From assembly GCF_050003625.1 (NCBI RefSeq), contig NC_134398.1, forward strand, positions 21,614,622 through 21,678,621: 64,000 bases of DNA, in the 5' to 3' direction. The notes under the pieces are model-generated. The model did not search any database and was not told the origin of the DNA. It saw only the letters and a program-made list of their open reading frames with translations. Positions 32,518 through 43,669 of the stretch are shown in pieces. This DNA is from Haematobia irritans (lineage: Eukaryota > Arthropoda > Insecta > Diptera > Muscidae). The translations under genes and the position numbers were made by a program. Positions within the stretch are counted from its first letter, which is position 1. Each line of letters starts with the position of its first letter.

Positions 32518-33840
32518 ATGTCAAGTAGAAGACGTAAGTCAAGAAGGCTAAGTAAGTTGGAAGATTCATTAAGTGACACCGAAGTAAATTACACTATAGA
32601 CGAAGAAGGGGAATTTCAAAATCCTTCCGTCATTAGACCTAGATTAGATATTAGTCCTATCGCGAATCGGACAAGAAGCAGGGGTAACCTGATCGATGTA
32701 ATAGTAAGTCAAAAAGAGAGCATAATGCCAGATAATCCTAATCAAGTAGCAGGTGAAGTAGGAGCCACCGCTTCCAACTCGGGCAGTAACAATATGACCA
32801 ATCTAGATGGATTAGAGGCCATGTTAGAGAGGGTAATGTCTTTAAATCATCGTTTGTATTTGGAGGAAGTGAGTAATCTAAGACGAACTTTAAGCGAAAC
32901 GGTTGATAGTAATCAACCAAATGACCATAATACTAATATTTCTCGTATATCTAATACATCTCAAGATCGTCATACACATAGAGGCCAAAGAAATGTGTCA
33001 CAGCCAAATTCTTCGATGTTAGGTGAAACTTTGAGCGCTCCCAATGTTATTAAACCAATTTCAATGGACAAATGGAATGTTTATTTTGACGGAACGGAAG
33101 ACGTAGAAGACTTTCTCTTTAAGATAGATACTTTGCGTAAAAGAAATAAGTATACACCCGAACAAGTATTGGCATGTTTTAATGTACTGTTAAAAGGGAA
33201 AGCAGAGTCGTGGTTTTGGTTTTATTCTAGGCAACATCCTGATGCTACTTATGATGACTTAACAACGGCTATTGTGAAGGAGTTTTCTAGGTCAGAAAAT
33301 GACTGCGATAAGATAGTTAGAATGGTTCAGAGACATCAGGAACATAAAGAAAGTTTCGATGACTATTTTACAGCTATAGTAGATATGAATAGTAGATTGG
33401 ATGAACCAATGAAAGAGCCGAAAATAATCGAACTTATAAAAAATAATGCAAAGGAGTCATTAGGGTCTTTACTGTTCTCATCTGACATTTTTAGCTTGGA
33501 CCATCTTAGAGCAGCGGCTAGAAAGGCCGAAGCATTTTTGGGCCGTCAGAGTCAACTTCGCCAGCCAAAGCGTTTTGTGGCCGAAATGTACTCTTCTGAG
33601 GATACAGATGCATTACCAGATATGGGTGATATAGCAGATATAGCATACAAACATTATCATTCCAAAAGGCCGACTGATTTTTCCAAATTCCAGTGCTGGA
33701 ATTGCGATTTAATGGGCCATTCGTTTTATGATTGTCCGTCTGATAAACGTAATTTATTTTGTTACCGTTGTGGTGCAAAAGGTGTAACTACCCCGCTATG
33801 TAAAAATCACTCGGGAAACAAGAACAGGAACGAAGACTAG
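32518..33840 (+). CDS. gag: Ulysses-like Gag, unit 2
   Basis: 440 residues, identical to the unit 1 Gag except for Glu instead of Gly in HQEHKES (capsid domain). Same basic N-terminus, capsid domain and pair of knuckles, the second with Val for His. Retention of that knuckle in both units indicates it is the element's normal form. Confidence 0.93.
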   Translation: MSSRRRKSRRLSKLEDSLSDTEVNYTIDEEGEFQNPSVIRPRLDISPIANRTRSRGNLIDVIVSQKESIMPDNPNQVAGEVGATASNSGSNNMTNLDGLEAMLERVMSLNHRLYLEEVSNLRRTLSETVDSNQPNDHNTNISRISNTSQDRHTHRGQRNVSQPNSSMLGETLSAPNVIKPISMDKWNVYFDGTEDVEDFLFKIDTLRKRNKYTPEQVLACFNVLLKGKAESWFWFYSRQHPDATYDDLTTAIVKEFSRSENDCDKIVRMVQRHQEHKESFDDYFTAIVDMNSRLDEPMKEPKIIELIKNNAKESLGSLLFSSDIFSLDHLRAAARKAEAFLGRQSQLRQPKRFVAEMYSSEDTDALPDMGDIADIAYKHYHSKRPTDFSKFQCWNCDLMGHSFYDCPSDKRNLFCYRCGAKGVTTPLCKNHSGNKNRNED

Positions 33841-36800
33841 AGGGAACTTCGTTCGAAACCAAAAACCCCTCGGTATTGAATAATGACAAAGAATTAAATC
33901 ATGTGAATTTATTACGAAGGGAGACACAATTGGATAAAGATATAAATGTAACTAAAGAGACTAGGAGAACTTATAATTTGTCTCTTCATGAGAGGAAAAT
34001 GAAATATATAGAGACACGGAATAGAATTTTTGGTAATGGTCTATCGAAGCGTATAGAGAAATGTAGGGAAAGATTTAGGAAACGACGAGGATTTAAAAAG
34101 ATAATAGAATCCGCAGTTATCGATGATGGTGGTGATGAGAGACCATATGCAAAAATAAGACTAGGTGGAATAGTAGTTTATGGGTTGTTGGATTCAGGTG
34201 CATCGATAAGCGTATTGGGAATGAACAGCCAGGATATAATAGAAAAGTGTAACGCGCAAATTGCGAAATTTAGCAGTACCTTGAAAACGGCTGATGGCAG
34301 TAGACAGGATATTATAGGTTACACTGAAATACCTGTTACTTATAAAAATACAACCAGAAATGTTTTATTTTACATAGCACCTTCTTTGAGGCAAAAGGTA
34401 TATCTTGGGGTTAATTTTTGGAAGATTTTTGATATTGCTCCTCAAATTTTTCTGTCTGAGATTTCTACAGGTTCCAATTCTCAATCTGATGACACAGAAT
34501 CATTTCATATTCTGAATTCTCGACAAAAATTAGAATTGTCAAAAGTTATCGATGAATTCCCATCATTTTCAAAATTAGGTTTAGGTCGCACTAGCCTAGA
34601 GACTCATAACATCGATACGGGGAATTCTCCGCCATTCAAAATTAAGCATTATCCGATGTCTCCGCCTCGACAACAGGAGGCTTATGCTGAGCTGGATCGG
34701 ATGCTTTATTTAGGCGTTATTGAGGAGAGTAACAGCCCTTATTGTAGCCCTATTGTTTTGGTCAGAAAACCTGGGAAGAATAGGCTCTGTCTCGACTCGC
34801 GTAAGCTTAATGAATTGACAAAGAAAGACGCATATCCCTTGCCACACATAAATGGACTTTTAAGTAGACTACAGGACACTCACTATATCTCGGGCATTGA
34901 CCTTAAAGATGCTTATTGGCAAATACCCTTAGATGAGAGTTCAAAAGAAAAAACGGCATTTGCAGTACCTGGAAGGCCACTGTACCAATATACAGTAATG
35001 CCTTTCGGTCTCTGCAATGCTGCACAAAGAATGAGCAGACTAATGGATAAAGTAATACCCAGTCGTCTACGTGAAAAAGTATTTATATATCTAGACGATC
35101 TTTTAGTCTGCACATCAGATTTCGATACCCATTTAAGTGTGTTAAGGGAAGTTGCAAAATGTTTGAATTATGCTAATTTGACTATAAACGTCGAGAAGAG
35201 TCGATTTTGCCAGAAAGAAATAAAATATTTAGGATACATAGTTGGCCAGGGTACTCTTCGAACTAACCAAGAAAAAGTAGAGGCGATAACTAAATTTCCC
35301 TTACCGAAGACTGCACGACAGATTAGAAGATTCATAGGCATGACCGGTTGGTACCGTCAATTTATTTCCAATTACGCCGAGTTATCTGCACCACTGACCG
35401 ACTGTCTAAAGAAAACCGAGAAATTTAGAATAACACCAGAGGCGGAGTTAGCTTTCACACGATTAAAAGAGGCCCTTACAACGGCCCCTGTATTGAGTCA
35501 ACCGGACTTTTCTAGACCATTTACTATACAATGTGATGCCTCGAGAGTAGGAGTAGGCGGTGTATTAGTTCAGACAGATTGTACCGGGCAGGAGCACCCC
35601 ATAGCGTATGTGTCTCAAAAACTTAACAAGGCGCAAAAAAATTACACAGTGACTGAGCTTGAGTGTTTGGCCGCAATAGTGTGTCTTAAACGATTTCGAC
35701 CCTATGTCGAGGGTCTTCAGTTTAAGATTATCACCGACCATAGTAGTTTACGATGGCTCATGTCACAAAAGGACTTATCCGGAAGACTAGGTCGGTGGAG
35801 TCTTAAGCTGCAGTCTTTTGATTTTGAAGTCGAATATCGAAAAGGCTCTGCTAATATTGTGCCAGATGCCCTTTCGAGAGTGCATGACGTGGAGGAAATA
35901 GAGACAGAAATGCCATTTGAAATTGACTTGAATTCTAATCATTTTTCATCGACGGAATATAATGACCTTAAAGACAAAATTGAACAATTTCGGGACAATT
36001 TTCCAGATACTTGTATTTCCGATGGATTCGTTTATCAGAGGGTGAAATTCAGAAAAGGGGAATGTGAGGAGGAAGATTTATTATGGCGTTTATGGTTGCC
36101 CCGAGGAATGAGAGATGAGGTTATAAGAAATTGTCATATCTTTAACTCATGTCACGGTGGTTTTGCAAAAACTCTAAACAGAATACGAGAAAAATATTTC
36201 TGGCCTAAAATGGCCAAAGATGTCAAAATGTTTGTGGCTGATTGTGATACGTGTAAATCTGTGAAACCTACAAATCAGATTTTGAAACCCCCTATGGGGC
36301 ATCAGATGAAAACAGAACGCCCATTCCAGCGTATCTATATGGATCTTTTAGGTCCATATCCACGAACTAGGCAGGGCAATAGTATGGTTTTTGTAGCTTT
36401 AGACCACTTCACAAAATATATTTTTCTCAAACCACTGAAAAAGGCAACCTCGGCGGCTATTATATCTTACGTTGAGGAAAATATTTTTCACCAGTTTGGG
36501 GTGGCACAATATATACATACGGATAATGGCAAACAATTTGTATCATCTCAAATGGTTGATTTTCTAAAGGCCTATGGCATAACGCATATAAAAACAGCCT
36601 TATATTCTCCACAGGCTAATTGTTCTGAACGAACCAACCGCGAATTTTTAGTAAAATTGAGGGTTATGATAAAAGAGAAACAATCTAACTGGGACCAATA
36701 TGTGTCAAAGATAGCCAGTATTTTACGAAGTGACTACCACGAATCTTTGAAGTGTTCTCCTTATTTTGGCTTATTTGGGACCAATATGGTACAGCATGGG

Positions 36801-37163
36801 TCTGCATACCCCATCTTAGAACGATTAGAATCGATACAGGACAACCAGATAAACTTTGTACCTAATGACACCAAAATTGGCATGATACACGACAAAATTC
36901 GCGAAAATTTGATCATAGCGCACGAAAAAGCTTCAAAAGTTTACAATATACGATGCAAGGATATTCAGTTTAAGGAAGGGCAGGAAGTATTCAGGAAAAA
37001 TCGTACCCAAAGTGACTTAATCAAAGGTGTCAATGCGAAATTATTACCACCATATCTGAAATGTAGAATACGCAAAAGGCAGGGATCTTCACTTTACCAT
37101 TTAGAAACCTTAAATGGCAAATATATTGGCCTTTTTCACGCTAAAGACATAAAAGCGATTTAA
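33804..37163 (+). CDS. pol: Ulysses-like Pol polyprotein, unit 2
   Basis: Same -1-frame open region as unit 1, with protease LLDSGAS, RT YLDD, RNase H and integrase D-D-E all present. The one nucleotide difference I noticed against unit 1 (AATTCTAAT versus AATTCTAAC near 35940) is silent. Protein appears identical to unit 1. Confidence 0.93.
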   Translation, partial: KSLGKQEQERRLEGTSFETKNPSVLNNDKELNHVNLLRRETQLDKDINVTKETRRTYNLSLHERKMKYIETRNRIFGNGLSKRIEKCRERFRKRRGFKKIIESAVIDDGGDERPYAKIRLGGIVVYGLLDSGASISVLGMNSQDIIEKCNAQIAKFSSTLKTADGSRQDIIGYTEIPVTYKNTTRNVLFYIAPSLRQKVYLGVNFWKIFDIAPQIFLSEISTGSNSQSDDTESFHILNSRQKLELSKVIDEFPSFSKLGLGRTSLETHNIDTGNSPPFKIKHYPMSPPRQQEAYAELDRMLYLGVIEESNSPYCSPIVLVRKPGKNRLCLDSRKLNELTKKDAYPLPHINGLLSRLQDTHYISGIDLKDAYWQIPLDESSKEKTAFAVPGRPLYQYTVMPFGLCNAAQRMSRLMDKVIPSRLREKVFIYLDDLLVCTSDFDTHLSVLREVAKCLNYANLTINVEKSRFCQKEIKYLGYIVGQGTLRTNQEKVEAITKFPLPKTARQIRRFIGMTGWYRQFISNYAELSAPLTDCLKKTEKFRITPEAELAFTRLKEALTTAPVLSQPDFSRPFTIQCDASRVGVGGVLVQTDCTGQEHPIAYVSQKLNKAQKNYTVTELECLAAIVCLKRFRPYVEGLQFKIITDHSSLRWLMSQKDLSGRLGRWSLKLQSFDFEVEYRKGSANIVPDALSRVHDVEEIETEMPFEIDLNSNHFSSTEYNDLKDKIEQFRDNFPDTCISDGFVYQRVKFRKGECEEEDLLWRLWLPRGMRDEVIRNCHIFNSCHGGFAKTLNRIREKYFWPKMAKDVKMFVADCDTCKSVKPTNQILKPPMGHQMKTERPFQRIYMDLLGPYPRTRQGNSMVFVALDHFTKYIFLKPLKKATSAAIISYVEENIFHQFGVAQYIHTDNGKQFVSSQMVDFLKAYGITHIKTALYSPQANCSERTNREFLVKLRVMIKEKQSNWDQYVSKIASILRSDYHESLKCSPYFGLFGTNMVQHGSAYPILERLESIQDNQINFVPNDTKIGMIHDKIRENLIIAHEKASKVYNIRCKDIQFKEGQEVFRKNRTQSDLIKGVNAKLLPPYLKCRIRKRQGSSLYHLETLNGKYIGLFHAKDIKAI
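33813..33871 (+). promoter_or_regulatory. -1 ribosomal frameshift cassette with pseudoknot, unit 2
   Basis: Exact copy of the unit 1 signal: GGGAAAC at 33813-33819, stem 1 at 33828-33835 with 33847-33854, stem 2 at 33840-33844 with 33867-33871. Confidence 0.8.
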
Positions 37164-37287
37164 TTTCTGAACTTGAATGGTGATATTAGCCCGGCTATTT
37201 GGAATCTCAGGGTGTAGTCGAGCCCCACAAAAAAAAAACTATTTTTCCTTATTTCCAACCTCAGCATTTCGGTTTTCAAAGAAGGTT

Positions 37288-39413
37288 TGTTACAGTTTTT
37301 TAGTCCAATTTTTTATCTACATAGAACAAAATATATCTATAAAATTTTTGAGGCGTGTGTCCAACACTAAAAATTTCCATAATTACGTATTTTTATTTCA
37401 ATGAAAATAATGAACATTTATTAAATAAAAATTCAAAAATAACGCTCTGCAGGTATCTATCTATCTAATCAGTGTAAATGATTAACATCAACTGTTCCGA
37501 AGATGAAATATCATATGATTGGTCAAATGTCATTCATAAATAACTCGTGTTCCGGTTCGTTCTTTCCTCTCTTACACGTCAAAGTATAAACTTCTATATT
37601 TTTCTTACTCAAAAGTTTACGATTGCCGAGCTGTGAAGTTAATTAAAACAGAAAAGTATAAATTCAAAGCAATCCACTTGTGGTTAAGATATACACAAAT
37701 TTTAAGCTGCAAAAAATTAAACTTTATCACGCGAGTTAAAGGAATTTTAAGGTATTTTTTTTGTTAAAGAATGAATTATGGAAATTTCATTTTTCATTGG
37801 ATAATATTTTTCCCGTACAGTATGTGGTCCAAAGATTTATGTCTTTGGATAACCCAAACTCAAAGTGATCGCCTGCATTGATGTAAAACAATAAGCGCAA
37901 AAAAAAAAAAATACAAATTAATACCCAAGCAAGATAAAATTTTGGAAGTGATACACCAATTATTTCTCACTACTTTTTTGGAAAATCAAGAAAAAAATCT
38001 ATACAAAAATACCTGAAAATTATAAAATAGTCAAGGCCTTCTATAGGCCAAAGGCCTTCCTGCCCTTAAAATTGAAATTCCAAATAATTGTCTTGTTGTG
38101 GAGAAGTAACAAAAGTGCCAAAAAATTGGATATTGCGTATTACATTTTAATTTGGAGATCAATGAACATAAAAGAAGAATGAAAGTCTTCTCATCATTTA
38201 CACCAACAACTACGCAGCATGTGCATTCCATTCAACACAAACAATTTACCCTATAGTTTGATTAAGTCAATGCTCTGTTCCGAATGGAGCCGGAAGAGAA
38301 TTGAGAAACTACTCTGCTAAGTTTTCTTTTTTTTTACATCTGCTATGTTAAATTTTATGAATTAAAACTAACATTAATTGTAACATAATTTAAGCTCTCT
38401 CGTCTTAGTGTAACATTTAAGTTTGATAGTCATTGCTTTAATGGCTTAAGTGATATTTATACTTAACATAATATTCTTTCATAACAAAGAAACAAACAAA
38501 ACAACAAAAAGTGCATGACTGAATTTACTATGTAAATTCTTTACATAGCCCTGAATCATAATGGATTGTAGGGATACCTATGTTGAAGAAATTACATTGA
38601 AATTACATGAAATTAATGATATGATTACATTTGGTGGCATATTTTATTTACATCTATATTTTGAAATCTTTTACAGAACACGTATGGATTGAGCTCAATA
38701 CATCGTTGAAAGCAATATGATATTTGAAGATTTTGTTTTTGCCCATATCATGTCCATCTATTACAGATCATCGCTATCCTCAACAGAGGATCTAAAAATG
38801 TAAGTCAAGCGCTTTATTTTTTTTACATTTAACAAATTGGTTATATGAATTAACATACATTTTGGTATATAGAAATATACGTTCGATTAAATTCTTATTT
38901 TGGGAATTCATACATAAAATATAACGACATTTATTGTTAGGTTTAAAAATGAATTATTTTAATAAATGTGTATAAATTTGAATTGTACAGAAATGAGATA
39001 AATTTCTTCTAATTGGGAATGGTGTATTGCAAGGTAATATGTAATGAGGTAAAGTAAATTTATTCAAAACAGTTTAGGGAAATGAATAATAAAATATTTC
39101 GGGCGCGTAATTCATTTAGAGTAGAGGGTGGGTTTTGATAAAAGCGTCCTGGCGATAAAAACAGCTTTCGCCCATATACAGATATATACCAAATGTCATC
39201 GGTTGCGGGTTATTTCGATTTTTTCATATTTAGGCCAAAATGATTTTAAGTCTTAGAATGTATATATTTTTGATTTCTGTTGTTGCTAAGAATCCTTTTA
39301 GTTAGGTCAAGGACCCTCCCCGATCCGGCGAGCTAAGCCCCATTTTTCTTACATTCTAAGCTCGACCAGCAAAAAGGAAAACTGTTTAAATATTTTAAGA
39401 ACATAAGGCAACA
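37288..39413 (+). repeat. Ulysses-like LTR 3
   Basis: 2126 bp, ending GGCAACA followed by the CAAA duplication and the resumed errantivirus LTR. Preceded by the same AAAGAAGG polypurine tract (about 37278-37285). Confidence 0.92.
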
Positions 39414-39417
39414 CAAA

Positions 39418-39789
39418 GGATGATCCAATGGTCATTCTTTGTGTTAAAAAAAAAAATGAATTTCACAATTTAATTTTCGGCTGTATAAACAAATATTAAG
39501 CAAAGAATGATCTAGCGGTCATTCTTTGTGATCAAATTTCAAACAGAATAAAAAAGACAAAGAATGATCTAATGGTCATTCTTTGTGATTTAAAGAAAAT
39601 GAATTTCACAATTTAATGAAATTTAATGTTTAGATGCAAAAACTGCATCGGCCAAAAATAAAAGGAAAATTAAGTAAACAAATATGCAATTTAGATCTAT
39701 GCCGCTATTAGATCTATGCCGCTAATGACAAAGCCGAAATAGATATATTAGAGTGAGGTATATGGGGATCATGGGGATCACATATAACT
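39418..39789 (-). repeat. Errantivirus 5' LTR, right fragment
   Basis: Remaining 372 bp of the split LTR, containing the second and third hairpins and the remainder of the first. Ends CATATAACT, then TSD TGCA. Confidence 0.93.
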
Positions 39790-39999
39790 TGCATTGGATA
39801 ATGGTGGTTGAAATTGTGGTGTTTACTAAATACACTGGTCGGTTGCGGTAGATCGCAGCCGTTCTCTGGTAACCGCGACTTTTTTAAGCAAGGCGGGCAT
39901 GCAAACCATTGCCACACGGTGAATAAATTTAATTATCATATCTTCTTCAAATAATCTTCCAAAATGTTACCAAAAATCTACCAAATTTAAAAAATTAAT

Positions 40000-40282
40000 A
40001 TTTTGAAGTTTTTGATTAATTTTTTGTGGTTAGTACGAAAATTAAAATTTTTAAATATATTCAAATAAAAATTGTCTCCAAATTTAATTTCTATTGAAAA
40101 TGTTGCCAAAATTTTAATTCTATACAGAATTTTCTCAAAATTTTTTTCCAAGGAAAATTTTCTCAAAATTTTATTTCCAAGGAAAATTTTCTCAAAATTT
40201 TATTTCTAAAGAAAATTTTCTTAAAATTTAGTTTCTATAGCAAACTTCTCAAAATGTTGTCAAAATTTTAGTTCTCTAGATA
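40000..40282. repeat. Diverged 29-bp units upstream of gene copy 2
   Basis: Matches 11380-11656 of copy 1 but carries an extra monomer (TTCTAAAGAAAATTTTC region, about 40205-40235), so the two duplication copies have drifted in repeat number. Confidence 0.65.
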
Positions 40283-40497
40283 CACGCAGAGAAGCAATAT
40301 GATCACCTCAAACATGTTTCAGGAGCAAAATGTTATTTTTGGATGAGGAACGTGGAACATTTTTGTGGCAAAAAATTTGTTTTCTCGATAAACATATACA
40401 TGGTTGCCGAAATCAGATACATAATTTCCGAGTAAATAACATGGTTTCGACAAAAACGTTACATGTTCCTCGACCAAAAATAATATTTTTCTCTTGA
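40283..40497. mobile_element. Palindromic MITE, copy 3' (duplicated)
   Basis: Counterpart of 11659-11875 in duplication copy 2, with a few substitutions and the same missing right end. Confidence 0.75.
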
Positions 40498-40617
40498 TAC
40501 ACTTAAGCTAGTATACATTTTTCTAAATGTAATCTATAAATGTCATATATGTATGTACATATAACCACAATTTCATGCAACTCCAGATTTTATCGTCAAT
40601 ATTTTTTGTCATTTCAG

Positions 40618-41501
40618 TTTTTGATGTAAATGCAATGGCACATCCATTTATGGGTGGTCAATATAATATAACCAACCCAGTTGATACCTTGGGTCCCCTA
40701 CATATACATAGCTTCTCGTCCCTTATGGCGGTGGGAATGAATTTGTTTAATCACATGTTAGTTGTGACCCTCACTTCATATATGGTCTACAAATGTTGGC
40801 TTCTGGAATTTCAAAAGACAGCTTTACATGCTCATTTATGTACAATTGGTGTAAGTATAAGATGCAGCGGTAAGGAAATTTTATGGTATATTGAATTTTT
40901 CTATTTTTTTTTTTGTATTTCCCCAGTTTGTCTTACTGATGGCTGAAGGTGTTATGGTACGCTACCGAGCAAATATACTATTTTCCGATTATACACCCGA
41001 GAGTAAAACTTTACTTCATGCCTTGTTACAATTCATTGGTGGATTTCTTGGTATTATAGGAACTTTACAAAAATACTGGGGTAAAGAAATTCATTTCAAA
41101 TCAAGGCATGCTAAGTTTGGTAAGATTTGTGATTTATCCATAATAGTAAGAAACTATTTTTTAATGGCATTTTTTGTTTGTGATTTCCAGGTTTGGCTGC
41201 CTGTATATTCTGTTTCATCAATTTTGTGGCTGGTTTTTGTGTATTGATACTACCTTCAACTCGTATGACCATGAAACTCATACACTCCTCATTGGGATTG
41301 TTGACATTTGTTACTGGCATGTTGGCTCAAATCTTTGGCTATGATACTGGATTCTTTAATCGCAATTTCACCCATAAACGTTTGTTCAAATTTGTGACCT
41401 TTGTAATTTTGGTCATATCAATAATTGGACCCTTTAAGGCAATGACCTATAAAATGCATTTAATCTTTTTTGGTAGTACTCCTCTACGTACAAATATGTG
41501 A
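40618..41501 (+). CDS. Cytochrome b561 domain protein, exons 2-4, copy 2
   Basis: Exons 40618-40850, 40927-41119 and 41191-41501 with the same splice sites and phases as copy 1. The encoded protein appears identical; differences I could see in the last exon (positions near 41300, 41325, 41374, 41385 and 41420) are all silent. The four heme histidines are kept. Introns differ by small T-run changes. No first exon, leader or promoter accompanies this copy, and 24 kb of retroelements lie upstream. It could be read from the Met at 40635 (239 residues) if transcribed, be joined to the distant exon 1 by splicing past copy 1, or be silent. Confidence 0.8.
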
Positions 41502-42019
41502 GATATCAAAGGCTGTGATTATTGAATTCATCCACAAAAAAATAACAAGGCCAAAATCTGTGATTGTTTTTAAGAGCATTAATGTTTTAGATTTATATAC
41601 TACGTGTGAAATGCGAATGATTTCTTGTGAAAATAAAAAAAAAAAAACATTACAATGATACATTGTTTGTAAAACTTTTTTATAAAGGAAAAAAGAGACC
41701 CGTTGTGCAATCTCTAGAGGTTTCGACCTCAGGACTATCTAAAAAACTAGGCTGCAATCGGTCTATATGGGGGCTATATCAAAACATGGACCGATACTCA
41801 CCATTTGCGGCACACCTCCTCATGGTCCTAGAATACCTCTAGATTTCCGATTTGAGGCAAATTGGGTAAAAATCATTTCCAATTTGTCAAAAATAATTGC
41901 TTTAATCTTATGTTATTTTTTATTGAAGTACTTTTATAGCATACTTTTAGGCGCCGCATTTGTTAAACTGGAGTATTTATTAAGGTATGGATTAGAGGTG
42001 TGCACATGGCACGAAATTG

Positions 42020-42043
42020 TCGTGACTCACGCGTGAGTCACGA
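42020..42043. other. 24-bp perfect palindrome
   Basis: Centred on ACGCGT, with arms TCGTGACTCACG and its complement, so it contains two AP-1-like TGACTCA/TGAGTCA cores. It lies near ATTAGAGGTGTGCAC, which resembles a hAT-type terminus, and opens a stretch of GTGAGT/ACTCAC repeats. Copy 1 has lost the region from here to about 42480. Confidence 0.6.
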
Positions 42044-42299
42044 GTGAGTAAAGATGTGCGTGAGTAAAGATTTACGCTCACGAAATAAATCCCGCTCACC
42101 AACATAAAACGCTTAAGTGTTAAATTCAATTACAATTTTAGTGACACCTTGGATATTAACACTTACATGCAAAAAAGTTAAAGAAAACTTCTAGCCTACT
42201 TTTACCATATAAATTCGTTCGATAAACTGTCAATAAATTATTTTGCATATAACTTTAAGAGTTTAATAACGCTCTCGATTTTAATAATGCTCATGTTTT

Positions 42300-43640
42300 C
42301 AAATCGTGTTGAAATCACGCTAACTTCTGAACGAAACAAGCTATCGACTTGAAACTTGGCACAAGTAGTTGTTATTGATGGGCCATATCGGACCATTTGT
42401 ACGTATAGCCCCCATATAAACGGCCCCCAGATTTGACTTGCAGAGCCTATAAGAGAAGCATATTTCATCCGATCTGGTTAAAATTTGGTACATGGTGTTG
42501 GTTTATGGTCTCTAACAACCTTGCAAAAATTGGTCCACATCAGTCCATAATTATATATAGCCCCCATATAAACCGATCCCCAGATTTGGCTTGCGGAGCC
42601 TCTAAGAGAAGCAAATTTCATCCGATCCGGCTGAAATTTGGTACGTGGTGTTAGTACGTGGTCTCTAACAACCATGCAAAAATTGGTCCATATCGGTCAA
42701 TAATTATATATAGCCTCCATATAAACCGATCCCCCGATTTGGCTTGCGGAGCCTCAAAGAGAAGCAAATTTCATCCGATCCAGCTGAAATTTGGTACATG
42801 GAGCTGGTATATGGTTCTTAACAATTTTGCAAAAATTGGTCCACATCAGTCCATAATTATATATAGCCCCCATATAAACCGATCCCCATATTTGGATTGC
42901 GGAGCCTCAAAGAGAAGCAAATTTCGTCCGATCAGGCTGAAATTTCGAACATGGTGTTGGTATATAGTCTCTAACAACCATGTAAAAATTAGTCCAGATC
43001 GGTTCATAATTATATATAGCCCCCATATAAACCGATCCCCAGATTTGGCTTGCGGAGCCTCTAAGAGAAGCAAATTTCATCCGATCCGGCTGAAATTTGG
43101 TACGTGGTGTTAGTACGTGGTCTCTAACAACCATGCAAAAATTGGTCCATATCGGTTAATAATTATATATAGCCTCCATATAAACCGATCCCCCGATTTG
43201 GCTTGCGGAGCCTCAAAGAGAAGAAAATTTCATCCGATCTGCCTGAAATTAGGTACATGGAGTTGGTATATGGTTCTTAACAATTTTGCAAAAATTGGTC
43301 CACATCAGTCCATAATTATATATAGCCCCCAGATTTGACTTGCGGAGCCTCAAAGAGAAGCAAATTTCGTCCGATCAGGCTGAAATTTCGAACATGGTGT
43401 TGGTATATGGTCTCTAACAACTATGCAAAAATTGGTCCACATCGGTCCATAATTATATATAGCCCCCATATAAACCGATCTCCATATTTGACCTCCGGAG
43501 CCTCTTGAAGGAGCAAAATTCATCCGATTCGGTTGAAATTTGGTACATTTCGCTAGTGTATGGTTGATAACAATAATGCCAAAATTGATCCGTATCGATC
43601 TATATTATGTATAGCCCCCAAATAAACCGATCCCCAAACA
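42300..43640 (+). repeat. Family A tandem array in duplication copy 2
   Basis: Leader (GAACGAAACAAGCTATCGAC) followed by about eight ~155-bp units. Roughly two more units than copy 1, arranged as alternating unit types (GGTACGTGGTGTTAGTACG versus GAACATGGTGTTGGTATAT), so units were gained or lost in pairs. Confidence 0.8.
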
Positions 43641-43669
43641 CAGAAAAATTACGATTGCCACTTGATTCA

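Larger units (their letters stand above)
22346..39413 (+). mobile_element. Ulysses/Osvaldo-like Ty3/gypsy element in tandem (LTR-int-LTR-int-LTR)
   Basis: 17,068-bp insertion in the errantivirus LTR, flanked by CAAA (22342-22345, 39414-39417). It holds three LTRs of 2127, 2129 and 2126 bp and two internal regions of 5344 and 5342 bp. LTRs start TGTTACAG and end GGCAACA. Very long LTRs, a lysine-type primer site and a gag with paired zinc knuckles match what is known of Ulysses from Drosophila virilis (about 2.1-kb LTRs) and its relative Osvaldo. There is no env. Units differ by two substitutions I could find (G/A in gag at 25868; C/T in pol at 28468) and by homopolymer lengths. Confidence 0.92.
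15428..39789 (-). mobile_element. Errantivirus-type Ty3/gypsy element, interrupted in its 5' LTR
   Basis: Minus-strand LTR element, 7290 bp when the inserted 17-kb block is discounted. Order in element sense: 5' LTR (39789-39418 plus 22345-21955), serine-type primer site, A-rich leader, gag, pol, env, polypurine tract, 3' LTR (16190-15428). LTRs begin AGTTATATG and end ACAAAACT, the AGT...ACT ends typical of gypsy-group errantiviruses. The TSD TGCA (15424-15427, 39790-39793) fits the YRYR preference of that group. All three frames are open and the LTRs differ at two positions I could find, so insertion was recent. The interruption of the promoter LTR probably disables normal transcription. 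Confidence 0.93.
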
